A DNA stretch of 64,000 nt from Schizochytrium sp. TIO01. Lineage: Eukaryota; Sar; Bigyra; Thraustochytrida; Thraustochytriidae. Shown piece after piece: positions 55,401 to 64,000 of this stretch (its first letter is position 1; the number at the start of each line of letters is the position of its first letter). The stretch is taken from assembly GCA_004764695.1 (NCBI GenBank), contig SMSO01000004.1:1081501-1145500 (forward strand). The letters run 5' to 3'. Under the pieces are notes generated by a model. It searched no databases. It saw only the letters and a program-made list of their open reading frames with translations, and had not been told where the DNA came from. Both the position numbers and the translations under genes were made by a program.

Positions 55401-58400
55401 CTTCTTCCTCTTAGTAAAGGTGGGCGATGAACGCGAGCAAGAAATGCACAACTTTTTAACCGGATCTTGTCGCACTATTCTCAAAAAATGGCTCGTGGAA
55501 GCTTTCGAGAACAACGATATACAAACAAGTTGCATGATCCACTCTTATTTGGCATTGATTTGGGCAAACCTTCGTCCAGACATGCTGGATGCTGAAAATG
55601 TTAGTGAACTTTTGGGAAGTCTTTGCTTTGTACGTAATTGGCATGGATTTGGTCTCGGTGAGCCTTCAGCGCTCTTGGGCTATGGTTCTTCCATGGAATC
55701 TAATGCAGCTCCCGAACAGCGTTTGACTCGTTTCCTTCAGGCTCATGGTGTTGATACCAGCCGTCTTGCTGCAGGATCCTTGGCAAAGTATGTCGGGCAA
55801 AACCGTCCCCTCTACCTCCGGGTGGGCTCAAAAACAGTTCGTGTACCAAATTTAAGTCAACACGAGGATGTTGATGAAAACGGTCAAGTAAAGAAGCGTC
55901 TACTTGCTAATGTTCCAGAGCAGAAGCTCTTTAGTATGTTACAGAATCAACGCGCCTCTCTGGTGGGTTTCTTGGGACGAATTCATTCGTCCTCTCAAGA
56001 AGTCTTTGACCATGCACTTACACGTGTTGTTAGAATTGCCCTTGATACGAAGGGTGCAACCCTAGGCAAAGATGCTGTACTCATTGAAGATGATACTGCC
56101 TCTGGCTGGACCATGGAAAGCCGCGGGAAGTATATTTCCCCTGATAAGGAAATGACATTGGATGTGCAAGCTGCTCAGATTCTCTGGCGCAATGATGAGC
56201 TTAAACCTCTTCCAGACAGTATGACTCATTTCAATGATTTTCATACAATCTTTGGCAAGCGCCAGCTTCATTGCGGTATCGTTGCTCAACAACAGCACCG
56301 AAACTGGGTACATGTTGTAGGAACTCAGTTTGATCTTAAGCTTTGGGATGAGCCTGAAGATGACGATCATGGAGTTGACTGTCCGAAGGATGTCAGTGAT
56401 GAAATGGACTCGGGCAACGATGTAGCGCAAGAAAGCACTTCTCAAGGGAGAGCCGCTGGATCAAACTGGGCATGTAATATTTGCACATTCAATAATGACC
56501 CTAGTGCAACCTCATGCGTAATGTGCGGATCACCACGTAGCACTCCTGCGATGGGCTCTCGCAATGGTCCTGGCGCCGGACAAGGTGGTAACAGTTCTGC
56601 AAATGGGGGCAATGCTGAAGGAGAACAAGACTCTGGTGTTAAGGCCATTAAGTACCGAGGGGCAGTTTATGATCGCCATGTTGATCCTTTTGATGAGGAC
56701 AAGATCACTCAACTTTTGGAGAACCGTGATGAACGGTGGATTATGGAACTCTTGGTTCCTGCTCTTCAGGCACATTATAAAGATACGATGACCTACCGTG
56801 TATTGCTTCCCCACGAAAATGTATCAAACGACTCAAATGTTGCTACTGCGATGGGCTGCGTTAAAACAGAACATGAGATTGAGCAAGAAGCACCCACTGG
56901 AATTGGTGCATTTCGAAGTATGATGATGGGAAGCCGCCGTCCCCAGGTGCGCAAGGTAGTGACGTCTACATGGAAAGAGTTTGTAATGTACAAAGACCGA
57001 CAAGTTCTTCATGTGTTTAATCTTGTGAGCCATGGCCGCCGTGTCTATCGTCAGCTGATATTTAGTTCTCAAGCTTGCTATTCATATCATACCATGCAGG
57101 CGAGCACCGTCATGTTTGGAGGCTGCGGTGATCTTAAAGCGATCTTCAATTTAGAGGAATCTCTGGAGGTGAACCGTAACAGGAATGGCTTTGTCGAAAC
57201 CTTTATCCCTAGTCGTCTCTTGTTTGGTGTGGTCCCCACAGCACTTCTCGAGGCATATCAATTCTGGCACGGAACAGACAATGTTATCCGGGGAGAGCCT
57301 TTGGATGAGGAATCAACTTGGTTTGGAAGTAAGCAGATTGAGATTCGCCAGGACCGCTCAATTATCCAGAAACCGTATTCAACCTCGAAACGAAACTCAA
57401 TGGCCATTGCGCGGTCTGTTCTCGCAGGCCACGCAGCATCTCAGCAGCGTCGTCTTGTTGTAGATAGCTCTGACCGTGATGCCGGTGATGCTGGCGCCAA
57501 AGAGGCTCGGGCCGCGGCGGGAACTTCATCTGAGCAGTTTGATCAAGACACAGTTCTTGAACTGTGTGCATTAGGGTTTTCACCAGCAGCTTGCCGCCTA
57601 GCTTTGTCAAAGTGTGATGGCAACGCAGCCTTCGCGGCCGAATGGTTACTTAATCCTTCAAATGCTGCTCAAGTCTCCTCTGCCGAAGAGATCGTTGTTG
57701 ATGAGCAACGCTACCGAGTCATTAGCCACGATGTAGTGCGCATTCGGAATGCTCCCAGTGCAGATCTGAGCCACGGTTTAGTAAGCAACCAAATTGGGAC
57801 TCTTGGTTTCGGTCAGATTGTAACGGCAGTTGCTCGCTCTGGCGACTGGGTTCGTATTCGCAATGAGCAAGAACCCGAGAAGGATGCCTGGGTGTTGGCT
57901 TTTGATCCGGAGCATGGCTTGATCCTGGACCCAATTACTGAGGCCGAAGCAGAAGCTGACATGAGTGGTCTAGAAGGTGGTGGAGCTGATGTTGATGCTG
58001 CGGCACAGAAAGCTATCGAAATAGCCCAAGCAAAGGCAGAAGAAGCTCGCAAAGCAAGAGAGGCTGCTGAGGCGGAGGAAGCCGCACGCCTTCAGGCAAA
58101 GGAGGTTGTAGAACTGGACGAAGAGGACCCTTACAATCATTTGCGTCTTGTAAACCTTTTGGAAGTCCCAATTCGAGGCACTGCTCTTTTTCGCATGATT
58201 ACCTTGCTCACTAAGGTTGAAGATGTCTCTCATATTCTTGCATGGTCAGAAGTGAAAGATCCAACTGGTGCTATTGTTTCAATTGAACTTCCACGGCTGA
58301 AGCTTCGAATTCGCCCGGAGAAGGGCAAACTTCAATTGTCAGACCAAGCTGGTTGGTTCGTGTGCAATATTGGAGCGCGCCATCGAAAGCTTCTTGATGC

Positions 58401-61400
58401 TCACTCTTTGCTTCTTATGAATGGTCAAAAGGAGCTTCAGTTTCTTGTCCCGAACCATACTGCTACCCGGCCACGTCTCAAGGGTCGTCCATTCAGCAAG
58501 GAAATTCTGTGTGATAGAGGCTCATTTGCTTGGTTACAAACCATGGATACGCGATACTATCTCTACCGCATCCACACAAGTTCAACCTTTTTGGTGAGCC
58601 AAGAGCTAAGCGCAAGCTTATACCTGGTGCACCTCAAGCTTCTTAAACGAGAGTACGAACAGGCTTATAATTTGGCACCGACTTGTACTGTTGATGTACC
58701 TTTTGCTCCTGATGAAGGGTTCATTTGGTCTCAACTTGAGGACACTTTGGATGACATGCACCCTGATGCTCATGCCTGTCGTCTGCGTTTGTCCCTAGCT
58801 ACGATGTACGCAAGGGACCACATTCGATCTCCTTGGGAGGTACATGCTGAGTATGATCGCTACTTGAGCAAACTTGCCCGTGTTTCAGCAAGCTGCCGGC
58901 TTACCCACGAGGAGGAGCTAAAGATTTGCCGGCTCACTTCATCAGGAACACCATTGATTAAGAACCGCTTGGCCGGTCTTTCGCAGCCTGAGCTCAAGCC
59001 AATCGAGCTCAAAGCCCCGGCGCCGCGTGTGGGAGGTGCTCCCTGGAATAAGGTACAGAGTCAGACATTGGAATACTACAATACGCACGGTACAACTTTG
59101 AAACGTTTGCATTTTCGCCCCCGACTGGGGGACAGCACAAGTGGCCGCGCTCCTTCCACTTTTGCCGGGTTCATGACTGAGGTTATATTTGATGAGCAAA
59201 TTGTTATGGATGAAGAAAGTGGAGTGAATCGTCAGCTTGGTTTTACATTCTTATATCAGCTTTTAACTTCACCTGTTGCTACTCAAGACATGGCAAACCC
59301 CAAATGGTTTGGTGAGATTATGGTGAGGTACTTACATTTGAAACTGTCTAGATGGGGTCGCGAAAGTGTGTCTGATGGCGAGGTTGAGGCTTCCAACTCC
59401 CGTCACATGGCTCAATTGTTTGCTGTTCTTGACGAGCCGAGCCGTTCATGGCCGCAGGTTCCAACAGACTCTGAGTCACTTGGACTTCTAAGAAACGGTA
59501 TCAACTTGTACTCCCGCTCCGGCCGAGAATCAGGCGTGAAGATGTGGCTTGATCTTATCGACATGGAATTCCAAGATGTTTGGCCTATTGTCTGCTCGCG
59601 CAACGACCCTAGCGTGAGGTTTCGCCCAGCCTTTGTCCTCAAGGACATTCCAAACGGCATTGCACATCCTATTCTTCCCGCTGTGGTTGTTGATACAGGG
59701 CTAGCACAGAGGCATTTGAAGGATGAAGCTGAACTTGAGCAGATGCGGCGCCCTCTGGCTGCACTCTGGGATGACTTCATCAATGTAATCAAGTCAACCT
59801 CGGACCCGCCTTCCGGTAACCTTCCATTTGACTTGTATAGTCATCCAGCGGCACAGACAACTGTTGCACGTGACATGTTGAAGCGCTTAGAAGAAGATGT
59901 TGAAGGCTATGCAGCATCATATAAGAGTCAGAAAGAACCTGTGCTTGTTTCTCGCGAAAGCAAGGATCTTGATCGCTTGATTGAGGCCCTTGAGGAGATT
60001 GAGCTCGAAGATGCACGAATTGTCAGAGACACAATCACCGACATTCTTGCAGAAGCTAATCATCTCGAAGACGAGGATTGCAAGCTTCGTTTAAGCGGGT
60101 ATGCGCAGCTTCGTGACAAAGTTTCCTTTGCTTTGATAACACAGGCTCTGCTTTCTCGTGATGCAGCGGAAGATATCTGCAAAGTTAACCCTTCTCTGGA
60201 TCATGATCAAGTTGAGGCTTTGCTAGACCGAGCCCTGCCTGTGCTTATCCGCACAAACCGTATTTCTCATGCCAACCGCGCAGGCCAACTGGCAAGAGAT
60301 TTGAAGCGTGCCCAGGCATCTACCGCCTCTGGAGCTGATTTTCGCGCGGATCAGATCGCACGTGGTCTCGCGGAGAGCCTTGCAACAGTCCGTCACTACG
60401 TAGAGGATGATGGAACTTTCGACCCTCGTTTTCTAGTATTCGAGTATATTTTTGATATTGTGCTTCGTGAACGCCAGGTAGAGATCGTACGATCGTTTGC
60501 TGAAGATATTAAGTATGATCGCTCCCATGTGCAACAAATGATCATGGGTGCTGGTAAGACAACGGTCGTTGCCCCTCTCCTTACCCTTCTTCTTGCTGAT
60601 GGTGATACCTTGGTTACCCAGGTTATGCCAACGGCATTGCTCGAGCAAACACGGCACATTATGCGCTCGCGCTTTGCTGCAATAATCACAAAACGTGTGT
60701 TTACCTTGGAGTTCGATCGTGGTTGTGAAGATGCTGTAGATATTGCGAAGGCGGTTTTTGACAAGCTTGATGAGGCACGCCGTTCTCGATCTGTGGTAGT
60801 CGCATCCCCTGACGCGGTAAAGTCACTTTTTCTGAAGTTTGTGGAGCACATGCACTCACTTGAAAGTGTAGACCCAGATGTCTTACGCCCTACCTCGAGC
60901 TTGCGACAGAACCGTGAGATTGTCAACTTACGTGATACCATGCAAGCGAGGTCTGATATGGCTGACTCGATGGTGCCTATCTTCGACATGTGGCGCGATG
61001 GTGTATTGATTATGGACGAAGTTGATGTCCTTTTACACCCGTTGCGCTCGGAGTTGAACTTTCCCATTGGCCTCAAGGATCCTATTGATATGTCTGGCTT
61101 CCGTTGGGATTTGCCAATCCATTTGTTGGGCGCGTTCTTCCCAGAGGCTCGCGAGGGACTCGAGTCATTCTTTCCTGAGGACAGCACACGTCAGCACGCT
61201 AACAGCCTTTTAGATGAGATTGATAGAGTTGTTGACGATGGTTATGCATCTCATGCTTTGCAACGTAATCCTCACTTAGTTCTTTTGGATGAGTCTTTCT
61301 ATAGGACGCGGTTAATGCGCGTAGCCGCGGAGTGGTGTGCTCTCTGGGTCCAGCGTAATGCACATGACTTGCCAGCAACAGAGCTTCTAGTTGAATACAT

Positions 61401-64000
61401 GATTTTGGAGGACCTGTGGGAGAGTTCTGAGATCGATGCCGCATTCCATTCCCGCTCAGGTGATAACATGAAGCTCCTAAATCTTGCTCGGGATTGGATT
61501 CGTGTTTTGCTTCCTCATGTTCTCTCTAAGATTGATCGTGTTTCTTTCGGTATCCTTAGCCCTGTGGATCTTGCCAACATTGACCAGCGCCGTACACCTC
61601 TCTCACGGAAGCTCATGGCAGTTCCATTTGTTGGTAAAGATGTCCCGTCGCGTTCATCTGAATTTGCTCACCCGGATGTTGTCATTGGTCTCTCTGTCCT
61701 GGGATATCGATACGAAGGTATGCGTTTAAATGATATGCGTACTATTGTAACACAACTTAAGGCTGACTTTAGCCGAGAGGTTGGTCCGCGTGACCAGCGC
61801 CCCTCCAGTAAGCTATTCCGCAGTTGGCTCGAGCACGCGTCACGAGGCCTTGGGGAACAGCTTCCGGTGCTTCCTTTGCCTCTCTTCCAGGTAAATGATC
61901 CCAAACAACTTGACCGTCTTTTTCATCTTTTGCGTAAAGAAGAACGTGTCATCACGTATTACCTGCGTCAACATGTCTTCCCAGCTTGTATGAACTTTCA
62001 GAGTATTAAGATTAGTGCTTGTGGACACGAACTAGGTAGCACATTACTCTTTAGAAAGCGCATTGGATTCTCCGGTACTCCCAGTAACCTTTTGCCAACT
62101 GATTTAGGTTCATGCATGTATGAACCTGGATCTGATGGTAAGGTCATGCATGTGCTCTCTTCAGATGAAGTCGTGTCAGTCAAACGGAAGACCGACTGGA
62201 CAGCAAAGAGCCTGCTTCGCGATGTTGCAGCCAGCGACCCGCCTATCCATGCACTAATCGACACCGGTGCATTGATTACAGGTATGGATAATGAACAGGT
62301 TGCCCACTATTTGCTAGATTTCTTGCCGCGATCGAAGTTTGAGGGTGTTGTCTATCTGGATCGGTCTGATCGTAAGATGTTTTTACAACGCTCGAGTGGA
62401 AAGAGCCTTCACTTGTCACAGTGTGGTGTGGATCCTTCCCGCCGCTTCACTTTCTATGATCAGGTACACACAACTGGTATGGATATCAAGCAAGCACCAG
62501 ACGCACGTGCTGTTGTTACAATTGGCAAAGATATGACCTTCCGTGACTATGCCCAAGGTTCATTCCGTATGCGTGGCATTGGCGTAGGTCAAAAGATTGA
62601 ACTGTACCTAATTGCCGAAGTGGAGCAACTGATCAAAAAGGACCTTGCTTTGAAGCACAACACTGTAAAGCCTCTTGATGTGCCGGCATGGCTTTTGGTT
62701 AACAGCATGAGGATGGAAACTATTCAATTCTCGATGTTAAGCTTTCAGGAGCTGTACAACTGCTGGCGCAAGGAGGCTATGGCCTCGCTTGTTGATGATG
62801 TTAAGGCACACTCACCATTGCTTCCAAACGCGCCCGATGCTGTATCACATGGTCAACGTCTTCGACGCTTCTTGAAGCTTGACGATGCTAGTGGATCAGG
62901 TTTGTCCGAGGAGGAGCGCCAATGGCTAGTCAAGTGTATCAATCTTTTCCGTGAACCCGTCGGCTTTACCGTTCCAGATGAAATTCCAGCACCACAACCG
63001 TTCCATGAGAAGATTAAGCATCTTGTGAAGGAAAATAGTCACTTTGCCAGTTCTGACACTGCTCGTGCTCTGGTGGATGAGATCGTGGAGCGTGTTCGTT
63101 ACACAAAGGATCTCAAGTCTGAGGAGCTCGAAGCTGAGATTGTAAACGAAAACGAGCAAGAACAGCAACAACAGCAGGAGGAGGAGGCAGAGGAAGAGCA
63201 AGAAAAGGTTAGTCGTTTCTCTCGAGACGATGAACAAGCCAATCCCTGGGATGTCGCTCATCTCAATGCTAACCCGTCAGGTGTCATTGGCGATGAGCCA
63301 TTCTACCTATTCGCAGACTTTCGGGTCCGTGAATCCCAACCAAAGCTGGACTACCCTTCTGCACTTATGCTTAGCGATAATTGGTTCCGTCCACGCTGGA
63401 TTGGTCTTGGAGATCGCAGACTCAAAAACGTCATGGTGGTCCTTGAGTGGTCCCCCAAGTCGTTTACTGAGCAGTTGGCCAAACTTGTACCGCTTCTTCA
63501 CCAACATTTAATGACAGAAGCTGGCCTCTCGCCGAACATGGCAGCCGTTCGTGCCCTAATGATAGCAACTGCCGCCTCAACTCCTGAGGATTTGAAGTTG
63601 CGCCGCGCTATCACTGACCGTCTTCCACCTTCTAAGAATCCCCATGAGAATAAGTTCTTTGTGGCTATCTCCCTGTCAGAAGCTGAAACACTTCGTCGTA
63701 TCTTGCATACGCCTCAGTCAGACTTAACTAGTGATTACGCGCTTCTTTCAATTGAAGATGGAAGCTGTATCGACGCAAGTCGTACAGTTCACTTGGAGCG
63801 CTCTGAAGATGATCATGATAAGGAGCTTATCATGGCTTGCCTTCGATTTGTCAATTGTGACATGCATTACACTGATGTCGAAGTAGAACTTTTGGAGGAG
63901 GTCTTCCAAAATTGCAAAATTCAAGACCGCATCGATCACTTCGAGTCTAACCTGCGTTTGCGTCGTCGCGAAAAGTACCTATGGGGAGATACCCCATTGG
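52498..64000 (+). CDS. Giant DUF3638/DUF3645-type P-loop protein with RanBP2 zinc finger and UBA domain (3' end beyond window, >3,834 aa)
   Basis: One frame is open without a stop from the ATG at 52498 (ACAAGATGTC) to the right edge. Order: an unrecognised N-terminal about 1,300 residues; RanBP2-type zinc finger WACNICTFNND with CVMCG (about 1324-1346); a region ending in DERWIMELLVPAL; UBA-like helix triplet VLELCALGFSPAACRLAL (about 1683-1720); an Ala/Glu coiled coil (about 1830-1875); then the DUF3638/DUF3645 block. In it MIMGAGKTTVVAPLLTLLL is Walker A (about 2683-2695), VLIMDEVDVLLHP is Walker B (D2840, E2841), GFSGTPSN (about 3190) and FRDYAQGSFRMRG (about 3350) resemble superfamily 2 helicase motifs III and VI. 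A Gln/Glu-rich stretch follows near 3540-3580. Such proteins occur in fungi, oomycetes and other protists; function is unknown, with ubiquitin binding suggested by the zinc finger and UBA. Intronless for at least 11.5 kb. Confidence 0.92.
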   Translation, partial: MSQAPPQQQEEQQRPSIWELGPFCALLADPFVENNSEVPNGGLPTACAVLEILVRESPQLQRWAENPVMSKVTLLRKLAGAEIDDADKCSEYISAFLETMKGLPAGEVVFIPGGWSGSTTRGSIVLVAERNSDETFNLVVCNAGAGLNYHPSRVCEEDPTKIKYLTCFKLEKLSRNRFLDRAIWTTMFSQWFSTSEFHRVEVIYDVLLPWLTGEPTLSHALQHAVEGGSPEWRTALRAGTSSSWRNMMEAVRYYLVEHNGCSAGEMKELTTTLKVEMLNMALGDMNDDGRQPPPTDFRTLIRMGCSTVSHAVLKLGYIDTRKREQVLNLVNSVEEKLTELDQADEKARQELEEEPDTADALYPVPFDASKIEQKDGVFPMVEANLKNVERYAGLAQQPRTSQGCNILQVPMRRVTSVEEAVAALVRCDTVCTELNRRCKDGSSFSSRIALQYQIAELIRPVVTQVLPPPKPIMSGTASSSDGCIWKNFPSLELEMTCLRLLHKITMTYAQAWQSFDAPTRGFDSERAVIALNLLAIFDCVLRHDHFDMELANVLNDDGGYAISTTVCVANMSLYRLSSTMEIHQPALALSRSRCLEYFESVQQACKYKDLFIFRMPTDKIEVKKYSTTVVFLRKLMERLGYELIPRDNPQPPPEIEALLEWMTSPSTPLARDHPEYGLLRDMACMYKFMSTMESRESELQRQRIASNEYVSWGLSFEDTSMESGAFHTRRNFLGGSLRWEVVNYRGLDLDTADVQVTVFGDRKVFFGEGLVVHSPADIGAILNHSGPQRPTEDDILHSDALPNFGDTLSRQESEMLLSYLTVPYLRIPLVLAFFATGDRVTYLFNHQIQGLLRAVLFDSADWVPSGKQDRITTVPASKEYGFKSALQDSGVSSRGGNRANGFGGTGKHAILGTADGLLLNELRHAPESTLRPLMKMLRSLNDLAEASVYSPDAALSLYLIELALDVQSFFLLVKVGDEREQEMHNFLTGSCRTILKKWLVEAFENNDIQTSCMIHSYLALIWANLRPDMLDAENVSELLGSLCFVRNWHGFGLGEPSALLGYGSSMESNAAPEQRLTRFLQAHGVDTSRLAAGSLAKYVGQNRPLYLRVGSKTVRVPNLSQHEDVDENGQVKKRLLANVPEQKLFSMLQNQRASLVGFLGRIHSSSQEVFDHALTRVVRIALDTKGATLGKDAVLIEDDTASGWTMESRGKYISPDKEMTLDVQAAQILWRNDELKPLPDSMTHFNDFHTIFGKRQLHCGIVAQQQHRNWVHVVGTQFDLKLWDEPEDDDHGVDCPKDVSDEMDSGNDVAQESTSQGRAAGSNWACNICTFNNDPSATSCVMCGSPRSTPAMGSRNGPGAGQGGNSSANGGNAEGEQDSGVKAIKYRGAVYDRHVDPFDEDKITQLLENRDERWIMELLVPALQAHYKDTMTYRVLLPHENVSNDSNVATAMGCVKTEHEIEQEAPTGIGAFRSMMMGSRRPQVRKVVTSTWKEFVMYKDRQVLHVFNLVSHGRRVYRQLIFSSQACYSYHTMQASTVMFGGCGDLKAIFNLEESLEVNRNRNGFVETFIPSRLLFGVVPTALLEAYQFWHGTDNVIRGEPLDEESTWFGSKQIEIRQDRSIIQKPYSTSKRNSMAIARSVLAGHAASQQRRLVVDSSDRDAGDAGAKEARAAAGTSSEQFDQDTVLELCALGFSPAACRLALSKCDGNAAFAAEWLLNPSNAAQVSSAEEIVVDEQRYRVISHDVVRIRNAPSADLSHGLVSNQIGTLGFGQIVTAVARSGDWVRIRNEQEPEKDAWVLAFDPEHGLILDPITEAEAEADMSGLEGGGADVDAAAQKAIEIAQAKAEEARKAREAAEAEEAARLQAKEVVELDEEDPYNHLRLVNLLEVPIRGTALFRMITLLTKVEDVSHILAWSEVKDPTGAIVSIELPRLKLRIRPEKGKLQLSDQAGWFVCNIGARHRKLLDAHSLLLMNGQKELQFLVPNHTATRPRLKGRPFSKEILCDRGSFAWLQTMDTRYYLYRIHTSSTFLVSQELSASLYLVHLKLLKREYEQAYNLAPTCTVDVPFAPDEGFIWSQLEDTLDDMHPDAHACRLRLSLATMYARDHIRSPWEVHAEYDRYLSKLARVSASCRLTHEEELKICRLTSSGTPLIKNRLAGLSQPELKPIELKAPAPRVGGAPWNKVQSQTLEYYNTHGTTLKRLHFRPRLGDSTSGRAPSTFAGFMTEVIFDEQIVMDEESGVNRQLGFTFLYQLLTSPVATQDMANPKWFGEIMVRYLHLKLSRWGRESVSDGEVEASNSRHMAQLFAVLDEPSRSWPQVPTDSESLGLLRNGINLYSRSGRESGVKMWLDLIDMEFQDVWPIVCSRNDPSVRFRPAFVLKDIPNGIAHPILPAVVVDTGLAQRHLKDEAELEQMRRPLAALWDDFINVIKSTSDPPSGNLPFDLYSHPAAQTTVARDMLKRLEEDVEGYAASYKSQKEPVLVSRESKDLDRLIEALEEIELEDARIVRDTITDILAEANHLEDEDCKLRLSGYAQLRDKVSFALITQALLSRDAAEDICKVNPSLDHDQVEALLDRALPVLIRTNRISHANRAGQLARDLKRAQASTASGADFRADQIARGLAESLATVRHYVEDDGTFDPRFLVFEYIFDIVLRERQVEIVRSFAEDIKYDRSHVQQMIMGAGKTTVVAPLLTLLLADGDTLVTQVMPTALLEQTRHIMRSRFAAIITKRVFTLEFDRGCEDAVDIAKAVFDKLDEARRSRSVVVASPDAVKSLFLKFVEHMHSLESVDPDVLRPTSSLRQNREIVNLRDTMQARSDMADSMVPIFDMWRDGVLIMDEVDVLLHPLRSELNFPIGLKDPIDMSGFRWDLPIHLLGAFFPEAREGLESFFPEDSTRQHANSLLDEIDRVVDDGYASHALQRNPHLVLLDESFYRTRLMRVAAEWCALWVQRNAHDLPATELLVEYMILEDLWESSEIDAAFHSRSGDNMKLLNLARDWIRVLLPHVLSKIDRVSFGILSPVDLANIDQRRTPLSRKLMAVPFVGKDVPSRSSEFAHPDVVIGLSVLGYRYEGMRLNDMRTIVTQLKADFSREVGPRDQRPSSKLFRSWLEHASRGLGEQLPVLPLPLFQVNDPKQLDRLFHLLRKEERVITYYLRQHVFPACMNFQSIKISACGHELGSTLLFRKRIGFSGTPSNLLPTDLGSCMYEPGSDGKVMHVLSSDEVVSVKRKTDWTAKSLLRDVAASDPPIHALIDTGALITGMDNEQVAHYLLDFLPRSKFEGVVYLDRSDRKMFLQRSSGKSLHLSQCGVDPSRRFTFYDQVHTTGMDIKQAPDARAVVTIGKDMTFRDYAQGSFRMRGIGVGQKIELYLIAEVEQLIKKDLALKHNTVKPLDVPAWLLVNSMRMETIQFSMLSFQELYNCWRKEAMASLVDDVKAHSPLLPNAPDAVSHGQRLRRFLKLDDASGSGLSEEERQWLVKCINLFREPVGFTVPDEIPAPQPFHEKIKHLVKENSHFASSDTARALVDEIVERVRYTKDLKSEELEAEIVNENEQEQQQQQEEEAEEEQEKVSRFSRDDEQANPWDVAHLNANPSGVIGDEPFYLFADFRVRESQPKLDYPSALMLSDNWFRPRWIGLGDRRLKNVMVVLEWSPKSFTEQLAKLVPLLHQHLMTEAGLSPNMAAVRALMIATAASTPEDLKLRRAITDRLPPSKNPHENKFFVAISLSEAETLRRILHTPQSDLTSDYALLSIEDGSCIDASRTVHLERSEDDHDKELIMACLRFVNCDMHYTDVEVELLEEVFQNCKIQDRIDHFESNLRLRRREKYLWGDTPL

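Overview
The window is nuclear DNA of a eukaryotic microbe. The genes are long, nearly all intronless, and read on both strands with spliceosomal-type features (one clear GT-AG intron at the left edge), no Shine-Dalgarno operons, and eukaryote-only products: katanin p80, snurportin-1, and an importin-linked m3G-cap receptor. A secreted VWA/PAN protein with about 1,280 residues of PT-rich (PTDAPTDSPTAA-type) repeats and the mix of families suggest a stramenopile protist. A labyrinthulid/thraustochytrid is my best guess, but this is inference, not shown by any marker gene here.

Layout. (1) 1-1738, minus: a 3'-truncated gene fusing an aspartyl/asparaginyl beta-hydroxylase-like 2-oxoglutarate oxygenase to a PAPS sulfotransferase. 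(2) 1.8-4.4 kb: unresolved DNA with short inverted repeats. (3) 4446-5696, plus: a histidine acid phosphatase. (4) 5.7-20.1 kb: a very AT-rich gene desert of about 14.4 kb. (5) 20167-25551, plus: the secreted repeat protein. (6) 26579-26998, plus: a small papain-like-fold candidate. (7) 27525-30581, minus: bifunctional lysine-ketoglutarate reductase/saccharopine dehydrogenase. (8) 30.6-39.2 kb: a microsatellite-rich intergenic stretch. (9) 39179-40822, plus: ALDH7/antiquitin. (10) 41693-43693, minus: a GT90/CAP10-like glycosyltransferase. (11) 44449-45627, plus: RNA 3'-terminal phosphate cyclase. (12) 46277-49129, plus: katanin p80. (13) 49297-50742, minus: snurportin-1. (14) 52498 to the right edge, plus: one uninterrupted open frame of more than 3,830 codons encoding a giant DUF3638/DUF3645-type P-loop protein with a RanBP2 zinc finger and a UBA domain. 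It has no stop inside the window.

Functional links. AASS (lysine to alpha-aminoadipic semialdehyde) and ALDH7 (semialdehyde to alpha-aminoadipate) catalyse consecutive steps of the saccharopine route and lie head-to-head with no supported gene between them, a possible small metabolic cluster. The other genes are housekeeping or unrelated.

Most striking items: the hydroxylase-sulfotransferase fusion with its 35-nt first exon; the giant helicase-like ubiquitin-linked protein; the GT90 protein whose long N-terminal region I associate with protist giant viruses; the VWA-PAN-PT-LamG-like surface protein with recent internal duplications; and the small Cys/His/Asp protein. Several long overlapping reading frames lack an ATG or are by-products of repeats and are not called as genes. 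I found no tRNA, rRNA, CRISPR or intact transposon by eye.
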